64,000 nucleotides of DNA from Coprinus comatus (Eukaryota; Basidiomycota; Agaricomycetes; Agaricales; Agaricaceae), in contig JAWPGT010000034.1 of NCBI GenBank assembly GCA_034638255.1, positions 62,001 through 126,000 of the forward strand, in the 5' to 3' direction. The position numbers and the translations under genes are program-made. Below are positions 47,263-57,381 of the stretch, piece after piece. Each line of letters begins with the position of its first letter. The first letter of the stretch is position 1. A model generated the notes under the pieces. That model saw only the letters and a program-made list of their open reading frames with translations. It had not been told where the DNA came from and did not search any database.

Positions 47263-47923
47263 ATGTCATTTTTTCAGAACGCTCATGTTTCGACCATCTC
47301 CGGTGGACAGTTCGGGGATGTACATGGCAACAATACCGTCAATAATTATGATAACAAGTCGATTACGGAGGGAACTAATAACACAATTCGATATAATTCG
47401 ACTATTCATAGCCCTCAACAGAACCAATCCCAATCATCTTCCCCAGGTAAGTTACTGATTCTGTTTGGAATTTGACTGGGTACAGTGCTAGTTGACACAT
47501 GTAAATTCCTCAGCCAATATTAATGACACTACTACTCCTTCAGCCAGTCATGATGTCGGTAGTACTCCGAGCGCTTCCGCGCAACTTGTAGTACCCAACT
47601 CGAACAGTACTAAATTCAACAGTAAGTTTTCTCCATTATGTTTCATTATTCTTGAAATCACAGGACTACTATTAGATACACAATGCTTACCTACTACATC
47701 ATCGGCATTGGAAATGCCAAACTCGGTAGAAGAACTCCAGATAGCCATGATGGAACTCCAGAACAAAACCATGGAGTTAAAGCGTCTCCTTCAAGAGCAT
47801 AGCGAAAAGAATCCGATAGTAGAAGAAGTGGAGGATGCCGATATTCCACGTCCCAAGAGCTTGTTGGAGAGAGTACGCCAGATGAAAGGTGTTGGATTCC
47901 AGGCAATGAGGTCGCAGGAGTAA
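47263..47923 (+). CDS. ISGGQF-motif small coiled-coil protein, copy 5 (183 aa)
   Basis: Three exons, 47263-47446, 47514-47621 and 47664-47923, sum to 184 codons. It begins MSFFQNAHVSTISGGQFGDV, then HGNNTVNNYDN, closest to copy 1. The linker is Gln/Ser-rich (SPQQNQSQSSSPG) and exon 2 is Ser/Thr/Asn-rich. Exon 3 has a predicted helix (VEELQIAMMELQNKTMELKR), then KSLLERVRQMKG. Intron positions and phases are the family ones. The C-terminal helices differ in sequence between copies while the N-terminal motif is kept, so the motif seems to be under the stronger constraint. Confidence 0.75.
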
Positions 47924-48344
47924 TGGAACAACCATTCACAGCACATCCACCAGTAGCATTACTCGTCTCAGTAGTGTTGAAGAACGATTCCGGTGACCAC
48001 TCCTCTGAACTATATAGTGCACCTTCTTTCTATTATAGATATGATAACGTATTCTGTCGGAATTCTCATCTCGATATTCTTCAATGATGTACATAGTACT
48101 TGTTGAACTTGGACTCCTTTTTGTACTGGAAATAAAACCACTTCTTTGTGATCCCTATGAGCGTTCTGAGAGCTAGGGCTTTAGATCGACTATTTTCTGA
48201 CAAGCGAACAACAAATGACAACACTCAATGCTACTAACTATCGTCCATTGCTGAGAGGAGGTACTACAGAATCGCTCCAGTACTTAGTAGTAGTCCAAAT
48301 CTTATTGTATCACTCCACCTCTGAGGCTTGTTAGAAGCTTCGTC
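47924..48344. other. Convergent intergenic region
   Basis: This is the 3' side of ISGGQF copy 5 (+) and of the LysM gene (-). Nothing recognised. Confidence 0.4.
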
Positions 48345-49030
48345 TCATAACCCCGTCGCAAATGAAATATCAGCGCAGAGGACCTAAACGGACAAAATAT
48401 ATCAGTATCGGACTTGTTATCAAACCAACTTCTCTTATACAAAGCTGTTGAACGCAATAATAATGGACTTACTTCTCCAATATAGATCATACAGTCGTCA
48501 CCCACTGCTCTCCAATTTGCACTCCGGAATTGTTCAGTCGTCATTCCGAGCGAAGAAGCAATAAAGGCGCATGTATCGCCAGATTTGACCGTATACACTT
48601 GTTGGCAGTCTCTACCTACAACACCGAGACAAATAGACTGGAGAGGTGCCAGAAGTTAGATGAGGAGAAGTAAATGTTGCGTAATGGAGACTTACCTGTC
48701 CCGGAAATAGGTTACTACAGTTCACATCGATGAAGTCGGAGTTCTCAAAACGAATTTGCCAACTTCAGAAAGTAAAAAAAAACGAGTTGAATCAACAAAA
48801 CTTATTGGAATAGATGTACTGTGGTGTTAACTAACCTAGGCGCGTTCTCTCTACCACCAATCCGATCGCAAGTATCTCCTGATTGAACGGTGTAGAACCT
48901 ATTACATTCGTCCTCCTGTGCATATGCACTGGCAGCTAAGGGCGACATCATTCAGAACCGGACAAGTTACGTAGAAAATTACTGTACCGAGGAAGAGCGC
49001 AATAGCAACAGTAGTAAGTTTCTTGAACAT
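48345..49030 (-). CDS. Secreted LysM-domain protein, effector-like (137 aa)
   Basis: Five exons on the minus strand: 48988-49030, 48836-48935, 48696-48762, 48473-48637 and 48345-48383, summing to 138 codons. A signal peptide covers residues 1 to about 20 (MFKKLTTVAIALFLAASAYA). Two LysM modules follow: FYTVQSGDTCDRIGG...NCSNLFPGQ, then VYTVKSGDTCAFIASSLGMT, and DDCMIYIGEVLCAD. LysM modules bind chitin or related N-acetylglucosamine polymers. A short secreted protein with only LysM modules is the usual plan of fungal LysM effectors that shield or sequester chitin. Whether it acts on the fungus's own wall or on a partner cannot be read from sequence. Confidence 0.85.
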
Positions 49031-49775
49031 TTTATTCAACAGCCTTAAACTTGAGAACGGCTGGAAAGACCTACTTACAAATAACTATCCACCCCCCCTT
49101 TATATCCTCTATGAAAGAACCATGAACAGAGCCAAGAGTTACCGGCGACAACTGCCCGTGACACGCCGTAAAAAAAACATATACTCAGTGACATACGGGA
49201 TAATTGGGTCCTAGGGAGAGCCCAGACACCCAGTCCACGTGACGCTTCCTCTTTCTCTTGACACGACTCGGTTACATAGAAGTTAGAACTAGAATGATTT
49301 ATTTGTCAAAAATATTTATGCATAAAGAAATACAAAGAGAATCAACACATGACATTTTTGGGGGAATGGAACTGAGTCCAGGCAGTGAGACGAAAAGGGA
49401 GCTAAGTCGGGTCACCCCCTTGGCACCTCACCTAGTGTTGACTCTCTCTTATCTTCGAAAAATTTTGGCTTTTGTGGTGGGATGGGTGGGATTTTGAAAT
49501 CTTTGGAACGAATGAAGTGAGCGAGTCGAGAGTTTGGAAGGATGTTTGTGGCTTGAACGTCAAGATAGGTGTTGAAGAAGGATGGTGTCGGATGGATTAT
49601 GTGTTCTGGAAGAGGATGGATGACTTTGGAGGATGTTCAGAGTGAAGACGAGAGTATACGGTGTCACAGTGACACGTGTAACACTCGTCATCAAGAATTT
49701 GCATTTACCTCAAACTTCGATAAATGCGACAATTTTGTGAGCCGTGTCGGAGAGCTGGGAGATGACTTTCGAGTT
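49031..49775. other. Upstream region of the LysM gene
   Basis: The LysM promoter with TATA-like TATAAAGGG (minus strand) near 49096-49104. The rest holds no supported gene. Confidence 0.35.
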
Positions 49776-49848
49776 GTCCCTGACTTTTGTTTCTTTTTTT
49801 TTTTGGTGGAGCCTTATGTGGTGTCGGGCAATTGACTACCAGCTTGCA

Positions 49849-49890
<42 letters not shown>

Positions 49891-50529
49891 CCCTCCCTGT
49901 AGGTCAATCCCCTTCACCGGCTAAACGAGCTTCTGAGCTCAGCAGAGAAGGTATACTCACCATCCGGGGAAATGCTGTTACGCACACCACTCGGTAGTGT
50001 GGGGCTCAGGTGTTTCCTTCCTCCCATAGGTTTGATCTCAGGCGAGAACCTAGAGTCCAGAAAAATCTCCTACCCACTAAAACCCCGGATCTGCCTACCC
50101 AATCGTCTGGTGGGCAGTCTTCCTCCTCAAGCAGACTCCGCCATGTCGCTAGTACCAATGCTTTATCAATAGCTTTTTTTATTAAATTGGCGGGAGTTCG
50201 TAAGTATGCAGTCCTTCGTCAATCTATGGCTAAGTTTTGCATGTAATAAATTTGCTATTTTACTGTAAGGGGGCCAATGGACTGGTGCGTTTTCGTGTTC
50301 TATTACACGTTCACACCGTAGTACCCATATCAAGTGGGCGCATTCGGAAATAAGGAGTTGGTACAGTCTTGTTTTGGCTTCGTTTCTTTGGCCCATCGCA
50401 TTTTTAAATACTTTTGAGCCCGCACTCAGGATGCATCCAGTGTTCGGCTTCTCCCAATGATCAAATTTTGCTGACCAGATTCCTTTGCAATTCCCCAGAC
50501 TTCTTTCTGGCGTCCCTGACATTTGTTTC
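49776..50529 (-). mobile_element. 5'-truncated non-LTR (LINE) retrotransposon with target-site duplication
   Basis: On the minus strand the element spans 50511 down to 49794. It is flanked by an 18-bp direct repeat with one mismatch (GTCCCTGACWTTTGTTTC at 49776-49793 and 50512-50529) and ends in an 11-base poly(A) (49794-49804 read as T on plus). The coding remnant resembles the C-terminus of agaricomycete LINE polyproteins: LYQLLISECAHLIWVLRCER, KLSHRLTKDCILTNSRQF, then in another frame DDWVGRSGVLVGRRFFW. The reverse transcriptase core is missing, so it cannot move by itself. A 39-base G tract lies near its 3' end. Confidence 0.75.
49849..49887. repeat. 39-base poly-G tract
   Basis: An uninterrupted run of 39 G. 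On the strand of the LINE it is a C tract about 45 nt before the poly(A) tail. The length may not be exact, because homopolymers this long are hard to sequence. A gap-fill artefact is also possible. Confidence 0.7.
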
Positions 50530-51027
50530 AATATTATTATTTAAATAAAACAGTTACACAAGTTTCTCCCGGCAGACGTGACTGCTAGACCCGTCATCAA
50601 TATTTCAATAACTCCAAACAAAAGAAAGGTTCCACCATTGCCTCCTCTCACACCGGAGTGCCAGTAGTCAAAAACAAGAAAACAACGTGCATACCTGGTG
50701 CATACCACGCGGGCGGCTCACGTGTATCATAAATGTTTATATTTTTATTGGTAATGGTGGGTTTGTCTCCTTCAAGTATATTGACGGTAGTCGGACTCCA
50801 AAAACGCTATTTCGAGTTGGTACGAAGAATCACTTGGTCGGTTGAAAACTTCCATAGTGAGTATGATAGTTAACTAGATACAGGTTTATATTCTTAAACT
50901 CTTGTAAATGAACGGAATATGTACGTAATGAGGGTCTTCCTTTCCCACTGATCGTTCCCAGGGCAAGAGGTTAAAATAGAGTATGTGCGTCTAGTCGAAG
51001 AGCCTTAGCCTCCTTCCCCCTCGTGCC
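50530..51027. other. Intergenic upstream of the plus-strand C2H2 gene
   Basis: No gene recognised apart from the conserved promoter block at 50920-50981. Confidence 0.4.
50920..50981 (+). promoter_or_regulatory. Conserved upstream block of the C2H2 gene (cluster 2)
   Basis: TGTACGTAATG, CTTCCTTTCCCACTGAT, TTCCCAGGGCAAG and TTAAAATAGAG follow in the same order and spacing as at 8130-8190 of the minus-strand paralogue, ending ~46 nt before the ATG. Confidence 0.6.
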
Positions 51028-52155
51028 ATGACCATCTACAGTTGCCTTGATTGTGATCGTACGTTTGCAAGTATTGCAGCCGTACAATCACACTGCGAGG
51101 CAAAAGCTCATGCCTTGGCTGAATGCAAAGAGTGTGAAAGGGTTTTTGTCGATGCTAATGGACTCGAAAATGTAAGCCTGTATTAATCTTCTATCGACGG
51201 TCAGATCAGATACCCAACTTCTTCGAAAATCTAGCATATTAGCAATGCTCTTGTTCACAGAACGTGTGATCCATGCGATAAGAGAGCTTTCACCACACGC
51301 GAAGGTTATCTGCAGGTACGTGGATGCTCACCACTTAAGTCTCTTGCTGAATTTCATCCGGTGTTCTAGCATCTAGCCAACGCAATAGCGCACCAGACCT
51401 TGGACTCAGAATCTGAGGTTTCTTTTAAGCAACACCATAATGACGATGAAAATTCTTATTGCTTAACATGCGAGAGGTCGTTCGTTGATACTGAAGCCTT
51501 CGATCAACATGTTGCTAATAGTTCAAACCATAACTGGTGCTCTCTATGCTCGCGCGATTTCTCCACCCCTCTGGGACTTGAAAATGTATTTCAACTCCAC
51601 TTATTTTTTCGATGAGGAGTAACTGACTTTTGACGTTGAAAGCATCTGGCATCAGCCAAGATTCATCGTCGGGTTCTCAAATGCCCGGTCAGGTATTGTA
51701 CTGCTATGTTTCCCAACCCGTCTGCTGTCACCCAGCATGTCGAATCTGGATGTCACCCCCGCATCACTCGCCACCAAGTAACGGCAGCTGTTCACCAGTT
51801 GAAGATTGTACCACAAATATCAGTTACTCGTCGATTGGAGGGGCCTGTCAGTCCGCCACGCCCTTTAATCCACTACTCGGCCAACGAACGCGCCTTCAAT
51901 GGACGTGCCTATGAATGTTACCTTTGCCATGCGACATTCAGATCCCTTGACGCGCTTAACAATCATCTTAATTCCCCCACCCATGACGACACAGAATTTC
52001 GATGCCCGGGATGTGCTGGTGAATTCCAACTCATCTCTGGTCTTATGCAACATATTGAAAGCGAGACTTGTGGGGTCTCCAAATTCAAGGAGGTTGCTGA
52101 TACTTTTGATGACCTCACGAGCCGTTTCTCTAGATCGCTCTCGCTCAAGGTCTGA
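51028..52155 (+). CDS. C2H2 zinc-finger protein (317 aa), paralogue of 6698-8086
   Basis: Four exons, 51028-51171, 51235-51315, 51370-51585 and 51643-52155, sum to 318 codons. It is collinear with the minus-strand gene: MTIYSCLDCDRTFASIAAVQ, then CKECERVFVDANGLEN|H, REGYLQ|H, CSLCSRDFSTPLGLEN|H, and a C-terminal exon with YECYLCHATFRSLDALNNH and RCPGCAGEFQLISGLMQH. All introns are phase 0 and fall before a finger's first His. Differences: only one copy of the acidic + finger exon, one extra residue in the second finger (13 instead of 12 between Cys and His), and CPVRYCTAMF in place of CPFCDGMF, which loosens a CxxC pair. Likely nucleic-acid binding; target unknown. Confidence 0.8.
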
Positions 52156-52462
52156 AATTTGATGTATTCATGGTCGATGCAGCACTGTACAAAACAGAAA
52201 TTTCCATGTACCATTAGCTAAGAATATATACAATCCCTTCTTCGAATTTATTTTTCTCGGGCCAGGACTAATGGTGTTGAAGCTCTAAGACTCTCATTTT
52301 TCATGATGTTAAACTGATCAGAAAAAGAAACAGGGACTTAGTCTGAGGCAAAGTTACTAGATACAATTGGGTGTGTCCATATATTACATACAATACATTG
52401 TTTCTAATTTACAAAAATATAGAGATTCGTAAGTATCATAACGCTTTGATATAAGTTACATT
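52156..52462. other. Convergent intergenic region
   Basis: The 3' sides of the C2H2 gene (+) and the AEC transporter (-). Nothing recognised. Confidence 0.4.
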
Positions 52463-53752
52463 TTACGTTTTGTTTTGTACAGCAAGTAAGCAAACTTGGA
52501 GAGCACCTGTCACTGGTATTGAGATTAAAGGAGTGATGATATACATAAATGCCAAGGTCCTTGCAACCATTAATTTCCCTTTTTCAGTTACATTCGTTAC
52601 CTCCAATAACGCGCTCAACGCCATTGCAGATGGTCCAATCGGCATAAGCATCATACTCCACCAAACAACGGGATCCTTCGAGAGCAAATTTGTTCTCGTT
52701 GCGAGGAAGTAAATTGTAGGTATGCTGACAACGCTCCAAAAGACAAAGCGTATCATCACAATCACGAAAATGGCTAATTTGGGTGGATTTCGAGATTCTC
52801 TGTCCTTCGACGCCTTTCCAAATGACTCAGAAAGTTTGGCACCTGCAATGAAACTGTAGAAGAGAGGTTAGTATTTGCAGACAGATATCGCGTGAGAAAC
52901 TTTCAACATACACTTGCAACACAGTAAAGAGCTTTCCGATGTTACGAAGACTAGCAGTAAGCCAAGGGCTTAGGTATCCACCATCACTTGGGGAAGCGAA
53001 GAAAAGCCGATGGAGTGTAGGGGTCAACCGATTATAATTGATAACAGAGCGCCCCACGAGGGAGGGCTGAGGAGAGTAAAGATGCGTAGGTATACTGGTC
53101 GATCGAGGCGCTTGAGAGGCTTCGAGTATATGGGAGGGGGTTTCGAATAGAATAATACTGCAGGGCTCGGGAGAAGGGATGATGTTTCTGAAGGCGGATC
53201 AGGATAATGAACAAAATCTAGGGACGGTGATGTTCCGTTGCAGTCGTTTCCAAATAGGCCAGGTCCAACGACAAATGTCGCTGTTTTGGACACAAGACTA
53301 TTGACAAGAAAGTAACTTTGTGCACGGCTCAGTGTCGCTGCTGTGTCGTTACCACCAATCGAGTCCAGAACTCCTGTCTCAGCGAGACTCTGGGTCAAGA
53401 GCAGGGGTAGTGAAGTCGTGTTATTGAATGCCGTCGCGGGAACTATCCAGCTAGGTAAATGTAACCATCTAGCTGCAAGCTTCGCGAGAACCAGAGAAAT
53501 GAATGTGTAGGAGAGAGACCAGATGAATATCGGAATGTACACGATCAAATTGTCGATACTAATGTTACTGCCAACGTGTACGATGAGGAGCGCTGGAAGG
53601 AAGATATTGACGCAAAGGGTGGACGAATCCTTGATTGTTTTCTGACTGATCATGCCGAGCCTTGAGGCAACGACTCCATAGAAGGCGGTAAGTAGCACCG
53701 ACAAGCATCCTTGAAGTGCCCCGATAGTAGCTGTTCCAATTGTGGTGGACAT
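52463..53752 (-). CDS. Auxin efflux carrier (AEC) family transporter with a one-base frame break
   Basis: Two exons on the minus strand, 52912-53752 and 52463-52853; with one base added they give 411 codons. Family landmarks: an N-terminal helix region (ALQGCLSVLLTAFYGVVASRL), LCVNIFLPALLIVHVGSNIS, ATAFNNTTSLPLLLTQSLAE with the conserved Asn-Asn before a Leu-rich stretch, a central hydrophilic loop, and the C-terminal MLMPIGPSAMALSALLEVTN followed by ITPLISIPVTGAL. AEC proteins are ~10-helix membrane carriers; fungal substrates are poorly known. At about 53030-53036 the frame breaks: GALLSIIIG is followed by a stop, while LTPTLHRLFF continues in the next frame exactly where the family has GL-P-LH. 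One missing base explains it, so this is a likely pseudogene or damaged allele. Confidence 0.75.
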
Positions 53753-56615
53753 AAAGGAGGTGTTGAACGTTGGAACTGGGACCTGGTTAGATATATACTT
53801 TACCCATCCCCTGGGTCCATCGGAATTTAATGCTTCGGAATGATGTCATAAGTCATGAATCTGAGGAGGAATTGCGTGCTCGGCCCGCTTTTTGAAGATG
53901 TCTGACGGGATCAATTTCTTAAAATAGAATCCCAATTTCTGAATGTGCTGAATGTATAAAAACTATATGTCCCGCTCTGTGGTATATACTCTCCAATATA
54001 ATGCGTCAATGAAGCATGGTAGTGTAAAGGACGACATCATAAAAATAAAAGAGGCTGCATCCTGTGATGCCTTCAATATTATGATGGGCGATTTCTATTT
54101 CCTTCCAGGCTTCTCTGGAAGACTGTGTGATCAGCCAACACTAGAGACAACTGAGAAGACCGACCAATTCACTGAACTGGAATATATAAAAGAAGAAGAA
54201 GAAAGAAAAGTACAGTTTGTGTATCTACTTTGTTATTTATATGAGTATATTGTATATGTTGGTTTGTCCATAAGTATAATAATAATAATAATATCTAAAT
54301 ATAGTTTAAAGTAAGCGACGAAGCTTACATTCTCATGTCACTTTTTGAGTTCACCTTTACAATACCAGTTCCCAAGAAATGGCAATAAGTAAGTAACCTA
54401 ACAACTGTAAATGAATCTACGATGTCTTCCCACTGGTAAGCGTTTCGACGCCAAGCACCGTCGCCCGGGATGCAACTTAGAGTCTAGTAAACGTAAGATA
54501 TGGATGCGGAGTATAAAGCGGTAATCATATAATCAGCTGAGATAGATGGTACAGAGAGAATGGCGAGTATACGCATAAAGCTACGGTGCTCAATGCTACG
54601 GCGGCGCTCTATCAGTATCCTGGGTAATCTGCTCTCAAATTCTGCAAGCCATCCCTCGCTGCGTTAGTTTGTGCTTGCTTCTTGGATGTACCGCTTCCAG
54701 TTCCATAAAGTTTATCCCCGACTAGCCAATGGTTATCAATACGGTCAAGTGCAAGTTGTTAATGAAAATATCCGACATACCGAAGTAGGAGCTTTTCCAA
54801 ACAGTTGCCTGTTGGGGGCCACTCGAGACTTCTTCGTGTGTAACATCACGTCCGAGCTTGTCAGCGAGTTTGTATAATTCGTTTATGGGATCTTGGTTTC
54901 ATGAGTAAACAGTTAACTTGATAGAAAAAGAGCTCACGGTCAGACATATTTGTATTCTTCAAGGTCGATTTGTTTGTCTTAAGCTACGAAGAGTTGAATA
55001 GGTAAGTGGAGGATGATACTACTTCGCCTACGCTTCTCCTCAATATTTATACGCACTCAGCATCCTTATATCGTTGTTATGCACTCCGGAGTCTTCATAA
55101 TGTGCTGTTCGATTAGAATTCTAACTGGTATATGATCCATGGAATATTATTCTCTAGGAATTCTAGTAGTCAATACCTCTGGTGAGTTGTAATTTCATCT
55201 CCGAAAAAGACACATATTGTATCATTTCTCCTTTCAGGCCTGTGTTACTTTCATACAAATGCTACTCCCAGGGTGGGATATTTCACTGAGAAATGTAAGG
55301 TATAAGATATGGAAGAGGACAAGACCGTTATGCATAGCCATAGGAGCATGGAAAACATACCCAAGGGCCAAGACTTCAATACTCTGATAAAGTTGAACGT
55401 TCAGTAACTGCAGTTGAGGCTATTAATAACACTTAATAAACATAGATAAGCGTTTCAACGATGATAAACAATAACTATGCTGTCGAGCCCGTTGATTCAG
55501 GAGTCGGAAAAAGAAGAACATACTAGGTCACGAGAAATGTACCCGGCACTGAGTGATGCGGTATAGTATCGGGTTTTTTGTAATGTTGGAAAAAAGCGGT
55601 ATCAACTCATTGTTGATATGAATTTTGAGAAATGCAGTCAAAAATCCGTATATTTACATTGTACACACAATGATATTACAGATCATAGCATGTAGCGCAT
55701 GAGGGCGTTTAAACGTTAATACAAAACAGAACTTCCTCTTGGAGCGATGACCCGGACCGCCGGTTGGACTACTAATAAGTGAAACAAGATCTCCAAACAA
55801 GAGACCAATCCTTAAACCCTTTCTAAACTCACAGACCACGTTTATGATTACCGAATCAATTATCGGTCTTCATTTTTAAGAATCCCCAGCTTGTTGAATA
55901 CTTAGTAGTGTAGAAGCACGACATCTGGGTTTATGCAACTTATATTAGCACATCCTCCGAGGAATTTGAAAACTCAATAGGAAAAGTTGCTGTTCTTAAG
56001 CAACACTACAGTATAAGGCCGCTATTACTGCTGTTTTTTTTTTATCCTCCGGCACAGGTTTTGTATACCGGAGTCTGGGAACGTCGGAAAGAAAATTCTA
56101 CCGTTATGAGCGTTGTAAGATTGAGAATGCAAGTTGCATCGGTAGTGAAAATATACATCAAAATGATGTGGTCTCTTCAAAACTCAAAATAAAAATGTGG
56201 AAAATGTCTTACATAAGCATAGATAGTTTTGCGACCTTTGTCCCGGCGGGTTGTTGCCGTGACGGGCTGTACCAAGGTCGTCCACACATGTCACAAGCCC
56301 ACGTTTACAAACTGAATCCAACCCGACATATCCAAAATCATTAGCAGGTATAAAATAAATCTAATTTTTTTGCAGGGCACACAGTATAACCTTGTTAGAG
56401 GGCATCAAAATAGAACGGTGGCAAATGACGGCCTTTGTGGAGTCTGTATATGCGCCGCACTCGCTTCTCTCGAAAAGGCCTATATTAACGTGTGTAAGAA
56501 AACGTATAATTTGGGATAAGATTCATTACCGTCTACATATAAAAGAAACGAGCTGGGTATATGTAACAATACAAAGTAACCCTTTGCTTTCGTCAAGTGC
56601 AAAAGCTTCCATCCG
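53753..56615. other. Gene-poor region inside cluster 2
   Basis: The left end is the AEC promoter. A 120-codon frame at 53952-54314 has no family resemblance and ends in a low-complexity Ile/Ser run. No transposase, RT or RNA gene was seen. A TATA-like ACATATAAAAG at about 56535-56545 lies ~75 bp before the next zinc-finger gene. Confidence 0.35.
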
Positions 56616-57004
56616 ATGTCTTACAATTGTTCAGGCGGAAGCTGCAACCGCGCATTTGCGACTATTTCGAGCCTTGAGTCGCACTGCAAGGCAACCTTCC
56701 ATGACTTCCCGAAATGCGGGCAATGCTCCAGAGAATTTGCTGATGGAAATGCTCTAAGAAATGTGAGCCCAGCTCGCCATTGCCCAATATCATTCACCCA
56801 TGACATCTTTCCTCTTTAGCATGTAGATACCTCACACGCACATCGAAGATGCGATGAATGTAACCGAAACTTCCGAACCCGAGAAAAATATCTGACAGTA
56901 AGCTGTTTTGTGTACATTCAACTCGACTGCCACCATCTGACACGATACTACTTTCAATACTCCGTCTTTAGCATCTTGCTAATTCACCCGCCCATCAAGG
57001 ATGA
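56616..57004 (+). CDS. Short C2H2 zinc-finger protein (85 aa)
   Basis: Three exons, 56616-56762, 56820-56897 and 56972-57004, sum to 86 codons. One whole finger (MSYNCSGGSCNRAFATISSL, Cys spacing widened by insertion) is followed by two split ones: CSREFADGNALRN|HVDTSHAH and CDECNRNFRTREKYLT|HLANSPAH, then Gln-Gly and stop. The plan matches the first two and a half exons of the longer paralogues, like the shortened gene at 5489-5963. Here the last finger is complete and the stop comes right after its second His, so it may be a real short family member. Function unknown. Confidence 0.65.
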
Positions 57005-57381
57005 TGACGAGCTTGTATTTCTCTGTGATGTACTATTTCATGTATTTCAAAGGTGGTGATGCTCAGTATTCACATTGAGGCTTATCAAAAATATTTCCGT
57101 CTTGTGGGATGATAGCGGTAACTGTAGTCTGTAAGACATGATCCGACTATTAGGAAAACTTCTTATCTACTCCTAAGCTTTGATTGACATTCGTGGGTGC
57201 GAGTTTGGAGTTAAGGTGGTTCCATTTGACAGCGAGAGTCCCGGGTGTTCTTTTATAGAAAGTACAAGGTCATGCATGTACTGAGTAAGACTACTAGTAC
57301 TATTCGAGAGCTCACAACGCTCATCCGGGTTATCCTCTACTACTCCTGTGCAGAAACATCTTACAATCATCCGAGCACATA
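57005..57381. other. Intergenic between two C2H2 genes
   Basis: The 3' part of the short gene and the promoter of the next. No coding remnant linking the two was seen. Confidence 0.35.

Noticed and set aside
49705..49917. Poly-proline protein on the minus strand
   Set aside because: Simply the translation of the 39-base G/C tract in the LINE remnant.
56392..56757. 121-codon frame overlapping the short C2H2 gene
   Set aside because: Runs through the promoter and out of frame through the finger exon; the C2H2 frame with its conserved intron positions is the real one.
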